A stretch of DNA of 8,016 bases from Gemmatimonadaceae bacterium (GCA_025936015.1 JAICUE010000106.1:1-8016), one strand, 5' to 3'; counted from the first letter of the stretch, positions 1-6,135 are shown. The notes: a model not told the origin generated them from the sequence alone. Numbers and translations are program-made.

Positions 1-1569
1 CCGCGCGTGCAGCGCGAGCACGCTCGACCGCAGCACCTTCATGTACGTCGCGATGTCCGCCGTTGCCCGGTTGTAGCGGTAGTCGGATGCCGTGAACGCC
101 GACGCGTGCTCCAGCTCGATCTTGCCAAGGATCCCCTTCGTCGGCGAGAACGCCTGGTCGGTATGGTCGACCTGTCCGGTCAGCGTCACCGGCGAGAGCC
201 GCTGCGGCTTCCGCTGCGCCGCGATCGTCCCGTTGTCGCAGACGCCGAAGTAGACGCAGAAGTAGAGGTCCCCCGCCTCGATCCGGGTGAACTCGAACCG
301 GTACGTCGCGCTCGCCGGCGCCCGCAGCTGCACCTCACGCGTGAACGTCGCCTGCGCGCCCTCGCCGCGGTCGATGAAGACGTTAGGCGTCGCCCGCCGG
401 TGCGCGAACACGCCGAGCCCGATCGTGTTCCGCGCACTCTGGAACCACGGCTGCTTGATGTCGGCGCTCAGCTGCCACGTCGGCTGCTCGAACAACGAAC
501 GGTCGCTGCCGGTGTTGCCGAGCGGGTCGCGGAAGATCCCGGTGTTGTTCAGCTGCCCGGCCAGCAGGTTGCCTAACGTCCCCTGCACGTCGAGCTGCCG
601 CCCGCCGCCGAACAGGTTGAAGTGCTGGAAGCGCCCCTGCAGCTGGACGAAGTCGACGGTGTTGAACCCGCCGGAGACTCGCGCCGCCCGCATCGGCGCC
701 TCGCGCACCGCCACCTCGATGATCTTGATGCTGTCGCCCTGCGGCGGAATCACGATCGCCGCGTGCCGGAAGAGCTGCGACTCGTAGAGATTCCGCTGGC
801 TCTCGATCACGTCCGACCGCTTGAAGATCTCGCCTTCGTGCAGCACCAGCGAATGACGGATCGTGCCGTCCGAGACCTCGTCGGTCCCCGAGATGCGGAT
901 CTCCCCGATCCGCGCCAGCCAGCGCGGGTCCACCGAGATCGCGACGTCGGCCCAGTGCGTCGTGTCGTACACGACCACCGTGTCCACCCGGACGATCGCG
1001 TCGGCGTAGCCACGGTTCGCCAGCTTGTCGCTGATGTTCACGATCGATGAATCGAGCGCGAGCAGGTTGAGCGGCTTCCCCACATGCACGCGCACTGCCC
1101 CGCGAATGTCCTTCGCCGACAGCGTCGATGTCGGCGGTCCGATCGCGATCTTGCGAATGAGGGTCGGCTCCCCCTCGTGCACGCGGAAGGTGACCCCGAC
1201 TCCCCCCGCCACCGGCGTCACCACCGTGTCGACAGTCGTCTCCCGATAGCCGCGCTTCCAGTAGAAGACGCGAATGCGCAGCACATCGCGCGCGAGCTCC
1301 GTCCGGTCGAGGAAGAAGTGCGCGTACACGGCCTTCGACTTCGTGATCCAGCAGATCGGCGTCAGGATCAGGCTTCTGCAGTGCGAGGCCTCGGTCGAGA
1401 TGCTCTGCTGCAGGTCGGACTTGTCGAACGCCTTCACCCCGCGCATCGACAGCTTGATGACTTCCGGCGCCTCGAGCTGATCGCTCTTCGCGGTCTGGCC
1501 GGAAACAATTGAAGGCCGGGCGAGCAGCATCGCTGCCCCCAGCGCCCAGAGAGCGTTGCGGATCGTCAT
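1..1569 (-). CDS. BamA/TamA-family outer-membrane assembly protein (POTRA + beta-barrel), 3' end beyond the window
   Basis: The frame is open for 523 codons from ATG 1569 to the left edge, so the C-terminus is missing. The start follows a GAGG ribosome site nine bases upstream. Residues 1-24 are a Sec signal peptide with likely cleavage VSG|QT. Residues about 36-132, 135-214 and 218-290 look like three POTRA repeats, with the typical late 'nRGYADAIV' and 'fkrSDVIESQRNLYESQLFRHAAI' helices. From about 295 the sequence becomes alternating barrel strands (GGFNTVDFVQLQGRFQHFNL), including the surface-antigen-type motif QAFSPTKGILGKIELEHAS near 472. Family members insert or assemble proteins in the outer membrane, or secrete partners. 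Three POTRAs resemble TamA more than the five of classical BamA. Paired cysteines (C64/C73 in POTRA1; C438/C444 in a loop) could form disulphides outside the cytoplasm. BamA, TamA or another Omp85 paralogue cannot be separated without the C-terminus. Confidence 0.9.
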   Translation of the reverse strand, partial: MTIRNALWALGAAMLLARPSIVSGQTAKSDQLEAPEVIKLSMRGVKAFDKSDLQQSISTEASHCRSLILTPICWITKSKAVYAHFFLDRTELARDVLRIRVFYWKRGYRETTVDTVVTPVAGGVGVTFRVHEGEPTLIRKIAIGPPTSTLSAKDIRGAVRVHVGKPLNLLALDSSIVNISDKLANRGYADAIVRVDTVVVYDTTHWADVAISVDPRWLARIGEIRISGTDEVSDGTIRHSLVLHEGEIFKRSDVIESQRNLYESQLFRHAAIVIPPQGDSIKIIEVAVREAPMRAARVSGGFNTVDFVQLQGRFQHFNLFGGGRQLDVQGTLGNLLAGQLNNTGIFRDPLGNTGSDRSLFEQPTWQLSADIKQPWFQSARNTIGLGVFAHRRATPNVFIDRGEGAQATFTREVQLRAPASATYRFEFTRIEAGDLYFCVYFGVCDNGTIAAQRKPQRLSPVTLTGQVDHTDQAFSPTKGILGKIELEHASAFTASDYRYNRATADIATYMKVLRSSVLALHAR

Positions 1570-1611
1570 GGCACCCGGCCTCAAGTGCAAGCGACGGGCC
1601 GGATTAGCGCC

Positions 1612-1646
1612 AAAAAAAGGGCGCGCCGGTCTACCCGGCGCGCCCT
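1612..1646 (-). terminator. Intrinsic terminator downstream of rho
   Basis: On the minus strand a perfect 12-bp GC-rich stem (arms 1635-1646 and 1618-1629, 5-nt loop) runs into a run of seven T (1618-1612, the first shared with the stem base). It lies about 65 bases after the rho stop codon, so it ends the rho transcript. Only 42 bases separate the T-run from the start of the outer-membrane gene. Confidence 0.92.
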
Positions 1647-1711
1647 CCCAATCCCGCTTGTCCTCTCCTCTTATCGCTTGATCGTCGTCTCACTCATCTC
1701 TCATCGCAGTG

Positions 1712-3466
1712 TCACAAGCCCGATAGGAGCGCATCGTTATTCTGCGTCCCCGCGATGCGCTTGATCAGCCACTCCATCCCCGACTGCGGGGGCATCTGGC
1801 TCAGGCCGCGGCGCAGCGTGTACACCGCGTCCAGCTGGTCGGGGCGGAACAGCTTCTCCTCGCGCCGCGTCCCGCTCGTCGCGATGTCGATCGCCGGATA
1901 GATCCGCTTCTCGGCGAGCGATCGATCGAGCTTGATCTCGGAGTTGCCGGTGCCCTTGAACTCCTCGAAGATCACGTCATCCATCCGCGAACCCGTTTCG
2001 ACGAGCGCGGTCGCGATGATGGTGAGCGAGCCACCCCCGGACGACGCCGGGATCGCGCGGGCAGACCCGAAGAACGCTTTCGGCTTGGCCATCGCCTGCG
2101 CATCGAGGCCGCCGGACAGCGTTCGGCCCGTCCCGCGCTCCGCCGTGTTGTGCGCCCGGGCCATCCGCGTGAGCGAGTCGAGCACGATCACGACGTCCTT
2201 CCCCTGCTCGACGAGACGCCGCGCCCTCTCGAGCACGATGTCCGTCACCTCGACGTGGCGCGCCGCCGGCTGGTCGAAGCTCGACGCGATCACCTCGCCC
2301 ACTTCCCACGAGATGGCCTCGCTCACCTCCTCGGGACGCTCGTCCACGAGGAGGATCAGCAGCACGGCGTTCGGATGGTTGAGTGCGACCCCCTCGGTGA
2401 TCGCGTGCAGCAGCGTCGTCTTTCCCGCTCGCGCCGGCGCGACGATCAAGGCGCGCTGGCCGAATCCGATTGGCGCGATCAGGTCGATCGCCCGGCGAAT
2501 GAGCTCATTGCCGCCCTTCGCTGGGCGACCCGTCTCGAGGAACAGCTTCCGCTCGGGGTACGACGCGGTCAGCGTCGCGAAGTCGGGTCGGCGCGCGGCG
2601 TTTGCCGGTTCGTCGCCATTGACCGACTTCACCTCGGCGACCACGGTGCGCCCACGCTGGTCCCGACCGGTCGTGGCCTCGATCAGGTCTCCGCGCCGCA
2701 GTCCGATCTGTCGAACGATCGGCAGCGGGACGAATGCATCGCCTGGCTCAGCGAGATAGCTGCCGGCTGCGCGGCGGATGTATCCGCCGTCGCGGCCAAG
2801 ATCGAACCAGCCCTTCGTTTCCGAATCGGCGACGACCGGAAGCACCGGTCCACGATCCTGCTGCTCGCCCCCGCGCCTCGGTCCGCGGCCGCGATTGCGG
2901 CGACCTCGCCGCCCTCCGTCGCGATTGCCGTCGCGGTCTCCCTGGACGTTGCCGTCGCGGTTGCCGTTGTTGGAATGGTTCTGTCCACCCGGCCCGCGCC
3001 CGCGCGGATGCTGGTGCCTGCCGCGGCCGCCCTGCGGTCGTCCTCCGCCACCTGCATTTCCTTCGCGGGGAGGCATCTCGTCGCGCCTCACATCGCTGCG
3101 TTGCGGCTCGTCGCGAGACGATGCTCCGGGTCCGACCCCGCTCGCATCCGGCGAGCCGGTGGTCTCCCGCGCGGCGTTTCCGTCGCCTTCACCCCCACCG
3201 CGTTCATTCCGCTCCGGCCGATCGGGCCGTTCTGCACGATCAGGACGTTCCGGCCGTTCACTCCGTTCGACTCGCTCCGGCGGCGCATACTGTTCGCCAC
3301 CATTCGAATCGAGGCGAGTGTTGGCGGCACCCCCGCCCGCGTCGCTGCCGGTGTCGGCGCCATCGGCGTCGCGATATGGATTAGGCTCGCCCACATCACC
3401 ACCAGCGTTAGGGTTGGCCGGGCGCGGGCCTCGGCCGCGGCGGGCGGGACGACGACGTTCGTTCAT
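1712..3466 (-). CDS. rho: Transcription termination factor Rho with long disordered N-terminal extension
   Basis: 584 residues against 419 in E. coli. This hexameric RNA-dependent ATPase translocates on nascent RNA and ends transcription. Residues 1-205 are low-complexity (Arg, Gly, Asp, Asn, Pro, Glu, with repeated RPERPDRAERPDRPER units) and replace the usual helical N-terminal domain. Residues about 218-285 are the OB-fold primary RNA site (DGGYIRRAAGSYLAEPGDAFV). The ATPase core has Walker A APARAGKT (343-350), catalytic Glu in VDERPEE (E376), Walker B VVIVLD (D430), the Q-loop GGLDAQAMAKPKAFFG (about 452-467), the R-loop FKGTGN (K504) and the SGTRREE arginine finger (R534). Walker A departs from the usual APPKAGKT at two positions, and the loop before GGGSLTII is about three residues longer than in E. 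coli. No Shine-Dalgarno is visible. ATG 3466 is chosen because MNERRRPARRGRGPRP begins the basic tail; the upstream frame stays open without a better start. It is preceded by a long leader and followed by an intrinsic terminator. Confidence 0.98.
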   Translation of the reverse strand: MNERRRPARRGRGPRPANPNAGGDVGEPNPYRDADGADTGSDAGGGAANTRLDSNGGEQYAPPERVERSERPERPDRAERPDRPERNERGGGEGDGNAARETTGSPDASGVGPGASSRDEPQRSDVRRDEMPPREGNAGGGGRPQGGRGRHQHPRGRGPGGQNHSNNGNRDGNVQGDRDGNRDGGRRGRRNRGRGPRRGGEQQDRGPVLPVVADSETKGWFDLGRDGGYIRRAAGSYLAEPGDAFVPLPIVRQIGLRRGDLIEATTGRDQRGRTVVAEVKSVNGDEPANAARRPDFATLTASYPERKLFLETGRPAKGGNELIRRAIDLIAPIGFGQRALIVAPARAGKTTLLHAITEGVALNHPNAVLLILLVDERPEEVSEAISWEVGEVIASSFDQPAARHVEVTDIVLERARRLVEQGKDVVIVLDSLTRMARAHNTAERGTGRTLSGGLDAQAMAKPKAFFGSARAIPASSGGGSLTIIATALVETGSRMDDVIFEEFKGTGNSEIKLDRSLAEKRIYPAIDIATSGTRREEKLFRPDQLDAVYTLRRGLSQMPPQSGMEWLIKRIAGTQNNDALLSGL

Positions 3467-3477
3467 GCAGCGATCAT

Positions 3478-3507
3478 GGTGAAGGAGTGTTGCTGGGGTG
3501 TGGAGCG
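3478..3507 (-). promoter_or_regulatory. Possible rut-like (Rho-loading) tract in the rho leader
   Basis: Read on the minus strand, these 30 bases contain 17 C and only 2 G, with several pyrimidine-C dinucleotides. They end 11 bases before the rho start codon. Such C-rich, G-poor, unstructured RNA is what Rho binds. E. coli rho is known to be autoregulated through termination in its leader, so the same is plausible here. The assignment rests on composition only. Confidence 0.3.
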
Positions 3508-3608
3508 CGCGCGATCGTGCTCGCTCGCGGAGAAGCTGGTCGCGCGTCGATGTGGTGTTCGCACCATAGGGCGCATTGCAGCGAAGCGCCGGATCCTTGT
3601 GCGTGCTT

Positions 3609-3672
3609 GCGCGCCAGGGCGCGCCGAGTGTCTGTTGCGAATGTCGAGCTTATGCCTGCGCGCCGGGCGCGC
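3609..3672. repeat. Two near-identical GC dyads in the rho leader
   Basis: GCGCGCC-AG-GGCGCGC (3609-3624) and GCGCGCC-G-GGCGCGC (3658-3672) are the same 7-bp inverted repeat with slightly different centres, 49 bases apart start to start. They may be paired protein sites or two small RNA hairpins in the rho leader, but in DNA this GC-rich chance repetition is also possible. Confidence 0.35.
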
Positions 3673-3893
3673 GGTCGTTCTCAAGTGCGGGGATCCTGCC
3701 GCGTGCCACCGCACGCGTCTCGTGCTGCCGGTGATCAGCGCGGAAATCGCCCACGCGCTCGTCCGGTCTGCGTCTCTGCTCGGAGCGGCGTCTCCACATC
3801 GTCAGCGACGCGGGGCCACATCCAACCAGCCAATTCTTCAACGGGAATCGCCGCTAGCGCTTCACGATCCTCGGCTGGTCCGCGGCAGCGCCA

Positions 3894-3998
3894 TCAGGCC
3901 CGCCACAGATGCTCCAACATCGCATCCCGATTCGATTCGCGCAACCCGCGACCTTTCAAGGTCGCGTTCGCGCCCCGTCCCTTCGAAGCGAAGTTCAT
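3894..3998 (-). CDS. Possible 34-residue small ORF after the HisKA-like gene
   Basis: An ATG 14 bases after the stop of the HisKA-like gene opens 34 codons (begins MNFASKGRGANATLKGRGLR, ends EHLWRA). It is basic, with an amphipathic-looking C-terminal half. There is no good ribosome site, and the 3947-3966 palindrome lies inside it, which argues against coding. I do not recognise it. It is listed only because its position could make it the last gene of the upstream transcript. Confidence 0.15.
   Translation of the reverse strand: MNFASKGRGANATLKGRGLRESNRDAMLEHLWRA
3947..3966. repeat. 20-bp palindrome (operator or hairpin)
   Basis: Arms CGCGACCTT and AAGGTCGCG are perfect complements around a 2-base centre (TC). 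As RNA it would fold as an 8-bp stem with a 4-base loop (UGAA on the minus strand). It lies 47 bases after the HisKA-like stop codon and has no following T-run, so it is either a dimeric repressor site or a transcript-end/processing hairpin without a classical terminator tail. Confidence 0.45.
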
Positions 3999-4012
3999 GC
4001 CCGGATCGAACT

Positions 4013-4648
4013 TCAACCGCCCTTCCTCGGGGAGACCGCGTCCAGCTTCCGTACGAGCGCGACCACTCGACGCGTGCTTTCGATGATACGCCGGACCGCC
4101 GTCGCGGTCTCAGGAGGCAGCGGCTCCATCTCGAGCAGCTGCGCCTCCGCGAGCACCGCGGTCAACGGGTTGTTCATCGCATGCTGCAATCCGAGCGCGA
4201 TCTCTCCCGCGGCGAGCAGCCGCTGCGTCAGCCGGATCTCATCGCGCGCACCCTCCATCTCGTCGCTCCATCCGTCGCCGGCCACCGCGCGCTCGATCGT
4301 GTCCGCCATCGCCGGTCCGAGCCTGCTCAGCTCTATCTGCTGCAGCGCGCCGACCCGTGCGCCGCGCGTCGCCAGCGTTTCATCCTGCGTCCCAACTATG
4401 AACACGAGCGACGCTCGCGCGGCACCCGCGCGAAGGCGCTGCGCGATTTCTCCAGCGTCCATGTCGTTGCTGGTCGCGTCGATGAAGATCAGCGAGCAGT
4501 CGACGAGCTTCGCCATCGCCTCGGCCGTCGCGTGCGCGAAGTGCGCGGTTGGCAACGCCGCCGCGACTGCCTCGCGAAGCAGTGCGACGATTGCGTCAGA
4601 CGGCGAGACGGCGCCGATCTCGAGCGAGCGTGTTGACAACGATGACAT
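4013..4648 (-). CDS. Degenerate-receiver + HisKA phosphoacceptor-domain protein without ATPase domain
   Basis: 211 residues. Residues about 138-204 match the histidine-kinase dimerisation helices: LLAAGEIALGLQHAMNNPLTAV is a clear H-box (H156, followed by NNP), then a second helix TAVRRIIESTRRVVALVRKL. The protein stops there. The N, G1, F and G2 boxes of the ATP-binding domain are absent, and none lies downstream in another frame. Residues about 17-108 alternate hydrophobic strands and helices like a receiver, with an Asp at the end of strand 3 (SLIFIDATS, D57), but without the acidic pair after strand 1 or the conserved Lys, so it is probably a pseudo-receiver. It is cytoplasmic with no membrane segment. 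It may accept phosphate from, or dimerise with, kinases encoded elsewhere. The start at 4648 lacks a strong ribosome site; the gene is divergent from the TPR gene at 4712. Confidence 0.78.
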   Translation of the reverse strand: MSSLSTRSLEIGAVSPSDAIVALLREAVAAALPTAHFAHATAEAMAKLVDCSLIFIDATSNDMDAGEIAQRLRAGAARASLVFIVGTQDETLATRGARVGALQQIELSRLGPAMADTIERAVAGDGWSDEMEGARDEIRLTQRLLAAGEIALGLQHAMNNPLTAVLAEAQLLEMEPLPPETATAVRRIIESTRRVVALVRKLDAVSPRKGG

Positions 4649-4711
4649 GGCGGTCGATTCCGGATTGGCGGTGCGATGTGCACCGTCGCATCGTCGGTTA
4701 GCTTTGATCCT
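4649..4711. promoter_or_regulatory. Short divergent intergenic region
   Basis: The HisKA-like gene and the TPR gene diverge across 63 bases, if the TPR protein starts at 4712. This segment must hold at least part of both promoters. A near-palindrome around 4669-4685 (GCGGTGC / GCACCGT, one mismatch, 3-base centre) is a possible shared operator. A TTGACA at 4633-4638 has no matching -10 element, so I do not call a promoter position. Confidence 0.3.
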
Positions 4712-5338
4712 ATGATTTCGCCTTCAGCGCCTGATGCCGGCGCCGACGCACCCACTGCCGCACATGTCGCCGCCGCGGTTGCCGCCGCGGTCCGCGCGTT
4801 CGAGCAGAGCGCCGATTTCCCGGTTCTCATCCGCACACTGCAAACCACTGCTGCCGCCGCGGACGCGGACAGCCTCATCGAGGCCGCTCGTCCCTATCGC
4901 GACCGCCCCGAGATCGCCGGCCCGCTGTACGAGCGGATCGTCGATCTCCGGCCTAACGATGCACCGTCGCTCGTCGCGCTGGCAAATGCCTACTGGCTGC
5001 ACGGCCGCGGTGGCGACGTGGTCGGTGAGCTGGCCAGCCGCGCGATCGCGGCCGATCCATCGGTGCGCGCGGCCTGGCACCTCTGGGCCCTCGCCGAGTC
5101 CGATCCGCGCGCGCGCGTCGCACGCTGGCAGCAGGTCGTCGACCGCTTTCACGACGACGACCTCGCCCGTGCCCTACTCGCCGACAACGCAGCCTCGCTC
5201 GCCGGCGCCGAGAGTGACGAGCACGCCCTCGCTCTCGCAATCCGGACGTACGAAGACCTGCTCACCCGCGCCACCCGCGCCGAACAGCGCGAGGCGCTCG
5301 AGAAGGCAATCACCACTCTCAGCAACTGGTCCGTATGA
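4712..5338 (+). CDS. Tetratricopeptide-repeat (TPR) protein
   Basis: 208 residues from ATG 4712. An alternative ATG at 4676 would add 12 residues (MCTVASSVSFDP) that look non-conserved and would leave only 27 bases for divergent promoters, so 4712 is preferred; neither start has a good ribosome site. An Ala-rich N-terminal helix is followed by TPR-like pairs, clearest at LYERIVDLRPNDAPSLVALA / NAYWLHGRGGDVVGELASRA / IAADPS, then RWQQVVDRF and AIRTYEDLLTRA. No signal peptide or membrane segment is seen, so it is probably a cytoplasmic scaffold. Its stop overlaps the next start (ATGA), which implies coupled translation and a functional link with the AhpD-like protein. The exact partner is unknown. 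Confidence 0.75.
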   Translation: MISPSAPDAGADAPTAAHVAAAVAAAVRAFEQSADFPVLIRTLQTTAAAADADSLIEAARPYRDRPEIAGPLYERIVDLRPNDAPSLVALANAYWLHGRGGDVVGELASRAIAADPSVRAAWHLWALAESDPRARVARWQQVVDRFHDDDLARALLADNAASLAGAESDEHALALAIRTYEDLLTRATRAEQREALEKAITTLSNWSV

Positions 5339-5718
5339 AGGATGAGTCAAGCAACGCGAGCGGCTCACTCGCCGATTTCCGCGCCTTTCGCGAGAAAATG
5401 AACGCCGAGATCCTCGGCGAGGACAACCTGGTCATCAATCGCTTCTTCAACCTCGATGGCCGTGCCTACGAAGGAGGTGCGCTCGACGTGAAGACGAAGG
5501 AGCTGCTCGGGCTCGTCGCGTCGATGGTGCTTCGCTGCGACGACTGCATCACCTATCACGTCGTTCGCTGTCAGGAAGAAGGGATCACCCGCGAACAGGC
5601 GTTCGAAGCGTTCAGCGTCGGCCTCGTCGTCGGCGGCTCGATCGTCATCCCCCACCTCCGCCGCGCCGTTGCCAGGTGGACGGAGCTCGAAGAAGAGACC
5701 GGGACCGCGGGCCGTTAG
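5335..5718 (+). CDS. Carboxymuconolactone decarboxylase / AhpD-like family protein
   Basis: 127 residues, the usual length of a single-domain member of this all-helical family. The core KELLGLVASMVLRCDDCITYH carries E56, C68, C71 and H75. This E-x11-C-x2-C-x3-H spacing is that of the AhpD catalytic centre (E118, C130, C133, H137 in M. tuberculosis), which suggests thiol-disulphide or peroxidase-reductant chemistry rather than lactone decarboxylation, whose enzymes lack the CxxC. A third cysteine (C79) follows in HVVRCQEEG. The C-terminal helix GLVVGGSIVIPHLRRAVARW is typical of the family. It is cytoplasmic and translated by coupling to the TPR gene (ATGA overlap; no separate ribosome site). 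Its TAG stop overlaps the TAA stop of the convergent receiver gene. The physiological substrate is unknown. Confidence 0.95.
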   Translation: MKDESSNASGSLADFRAFREKMNAEILGEDNLVINRFFNLDGRAYEGGALDVKTKELLGLVASMVLRCDDCITYHVVRCQEEGITREQAFEAFSVGLVVGGSIVIPHLRRAVARWTELEEETGTAGR

Positions 5719-6122
5719 GCGCTGGCGGTGTGCGCCGACGACGGGAGGACGGCGTGCAGGCCGTCGAGGACGTCCTGCAGGTCGAACGGCTTGTGCAGCG
5801 TCGGGCAGTTGCAGGCGGCGATGAGCTTCGCCGCGCGATCGGTGATGTCGCCGGTCATGAACAGCGTCGCGGTACGCAGCTGCGGCTGAAGCGCGGCGGC
5901 GAGCTCGAAGAAGACGTCGCCGCGCATGTCAGGGATGCGGAGGTCGATCAGCAGCGCGTCGAAACGCTCGGCGCGGACGAAGCTCGTCGCGGTCTCGCCG
6001 TTTTCGACGGTGACGACGTCGTAGCCCGCGCGGCGCAGCGCGATCTCCAGCGCCTTGCAGATCGACGGCTCGTCGTCGACGACGAGCACTCGTGCGCGAT
6101 GTCCCTTCCCGTATTGCTGCAT
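5715..6122 (-). CDS. Stand-alone CheY-like response-regulator receiver
   Basis: 135 residues, a single receiver domain with no output domain. All phosphorylation residues are present: the acidic pair D16/D17 (VLVVDDEPS), phosphoacceptor D60 (ALLIDLRIPDM), T90 (LFMTGD) and K111 (LHKPF). It should therefore be phosphorylated by a histidine kinase and act through a protein partner, as CheY or phosphorelay Spo0F-type proteins do. A good ribosome site (GGAGAGGA) precedes ATG 6122, and only 13 bases separate it from the AraC-type gene upstream, so the two form an operon. The short tail SSAHTASA is poorly ordered. No complete kinase lies in the window; the HisKA-only protein at 4013-4648 is one candidate partner by proximity. 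Confidence 0.97.
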   Translation of the reverse strand: MQQYGKGHRARVLVVDDEPSICKALEIALRRAGYDVVTVENGETATSFVRAERFDALLIDLRIPDMRGDVFFELAAALQPQLRTATLFMTGDITDRAAKLIAACNCPTLHKPFDLQDVLDGLHAVLPSSAHTASA

Positions 6123-6135
6123 CCCGTCCTCTCCA

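Larger units (their letters stand above)
3467..4012. other. 546-bp region without a convincing gene; probable rho leader/promoter region
   Basis: Open frames here (for example the 83-codon one at 3714-3463 and the 63-codon one at 3841-3650, both minus) are rich in Arg and His, have no ribosome sites and match no family I recognise. The region lies between the stop of the HisKA-like gene and the rho start, all on the minus strand. It contains a C-rich tract next to rho (3478-3507), two GCGCGCC dyads (3609-3624 and 3658-3672) and a 20-bp palindrome (3947-3966). I see no clear sigma-70 promoter. It could hold a regulated rho leader, or remnants of a decayed gene. No kinase ATPase motifs (N-box, DxGxG) appear in any frame. 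Confidence 0.5.

Noticed and set aside
7..1512. Several plus-strand frames (7-576, 287-787, 622-1050, 1084-1512)
   Set aside because: All are shadows of the continuous minus-strand outer-membrane protein frame, which has signal peptide, POTRA and barrel features.
2890..3300. Short tandem DNA similarities such as repeated TTGCCGTCGCGG
   Set aside because: They follow from the repetitive Arg/Gly/Asp/Asn protein sequence of the Rho N-terminus, not from a separate repeat array or CRISPR.
3463..3714. 83-codon minus-strand frame ending on the rho start
   Set aside because: Arg/His-rich, no ribosome site, no family resemblance; only its terminal ATGA overlap is noted as a finding.
3467..4012. A frameshifted kinase ATPase domain after the HisKA-like gene
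   Set aside because: I looked for N-box and glycine-rich DxGxG-type motifs in the three minus frames and found none, so there is no evidence that the kinase was split by a frameshift.
2150..4636. 828-codon plus-strand open frame
   Set aside because: It is antisense to rho and the HisKA-like gene. GC-rich codon bias opens the opposite strand; the product is Arg-rich with no recognisable domain and the frame crosses gene boundaries.
4633..4661. TTGACA as a sigma-70 promoter for the TPR gene
   Set aside because: The hexamer matches, but 17-18 bases downstream there is only GATTCC/ATTCCG, and the hexamer lies in the opposite coding sequence.
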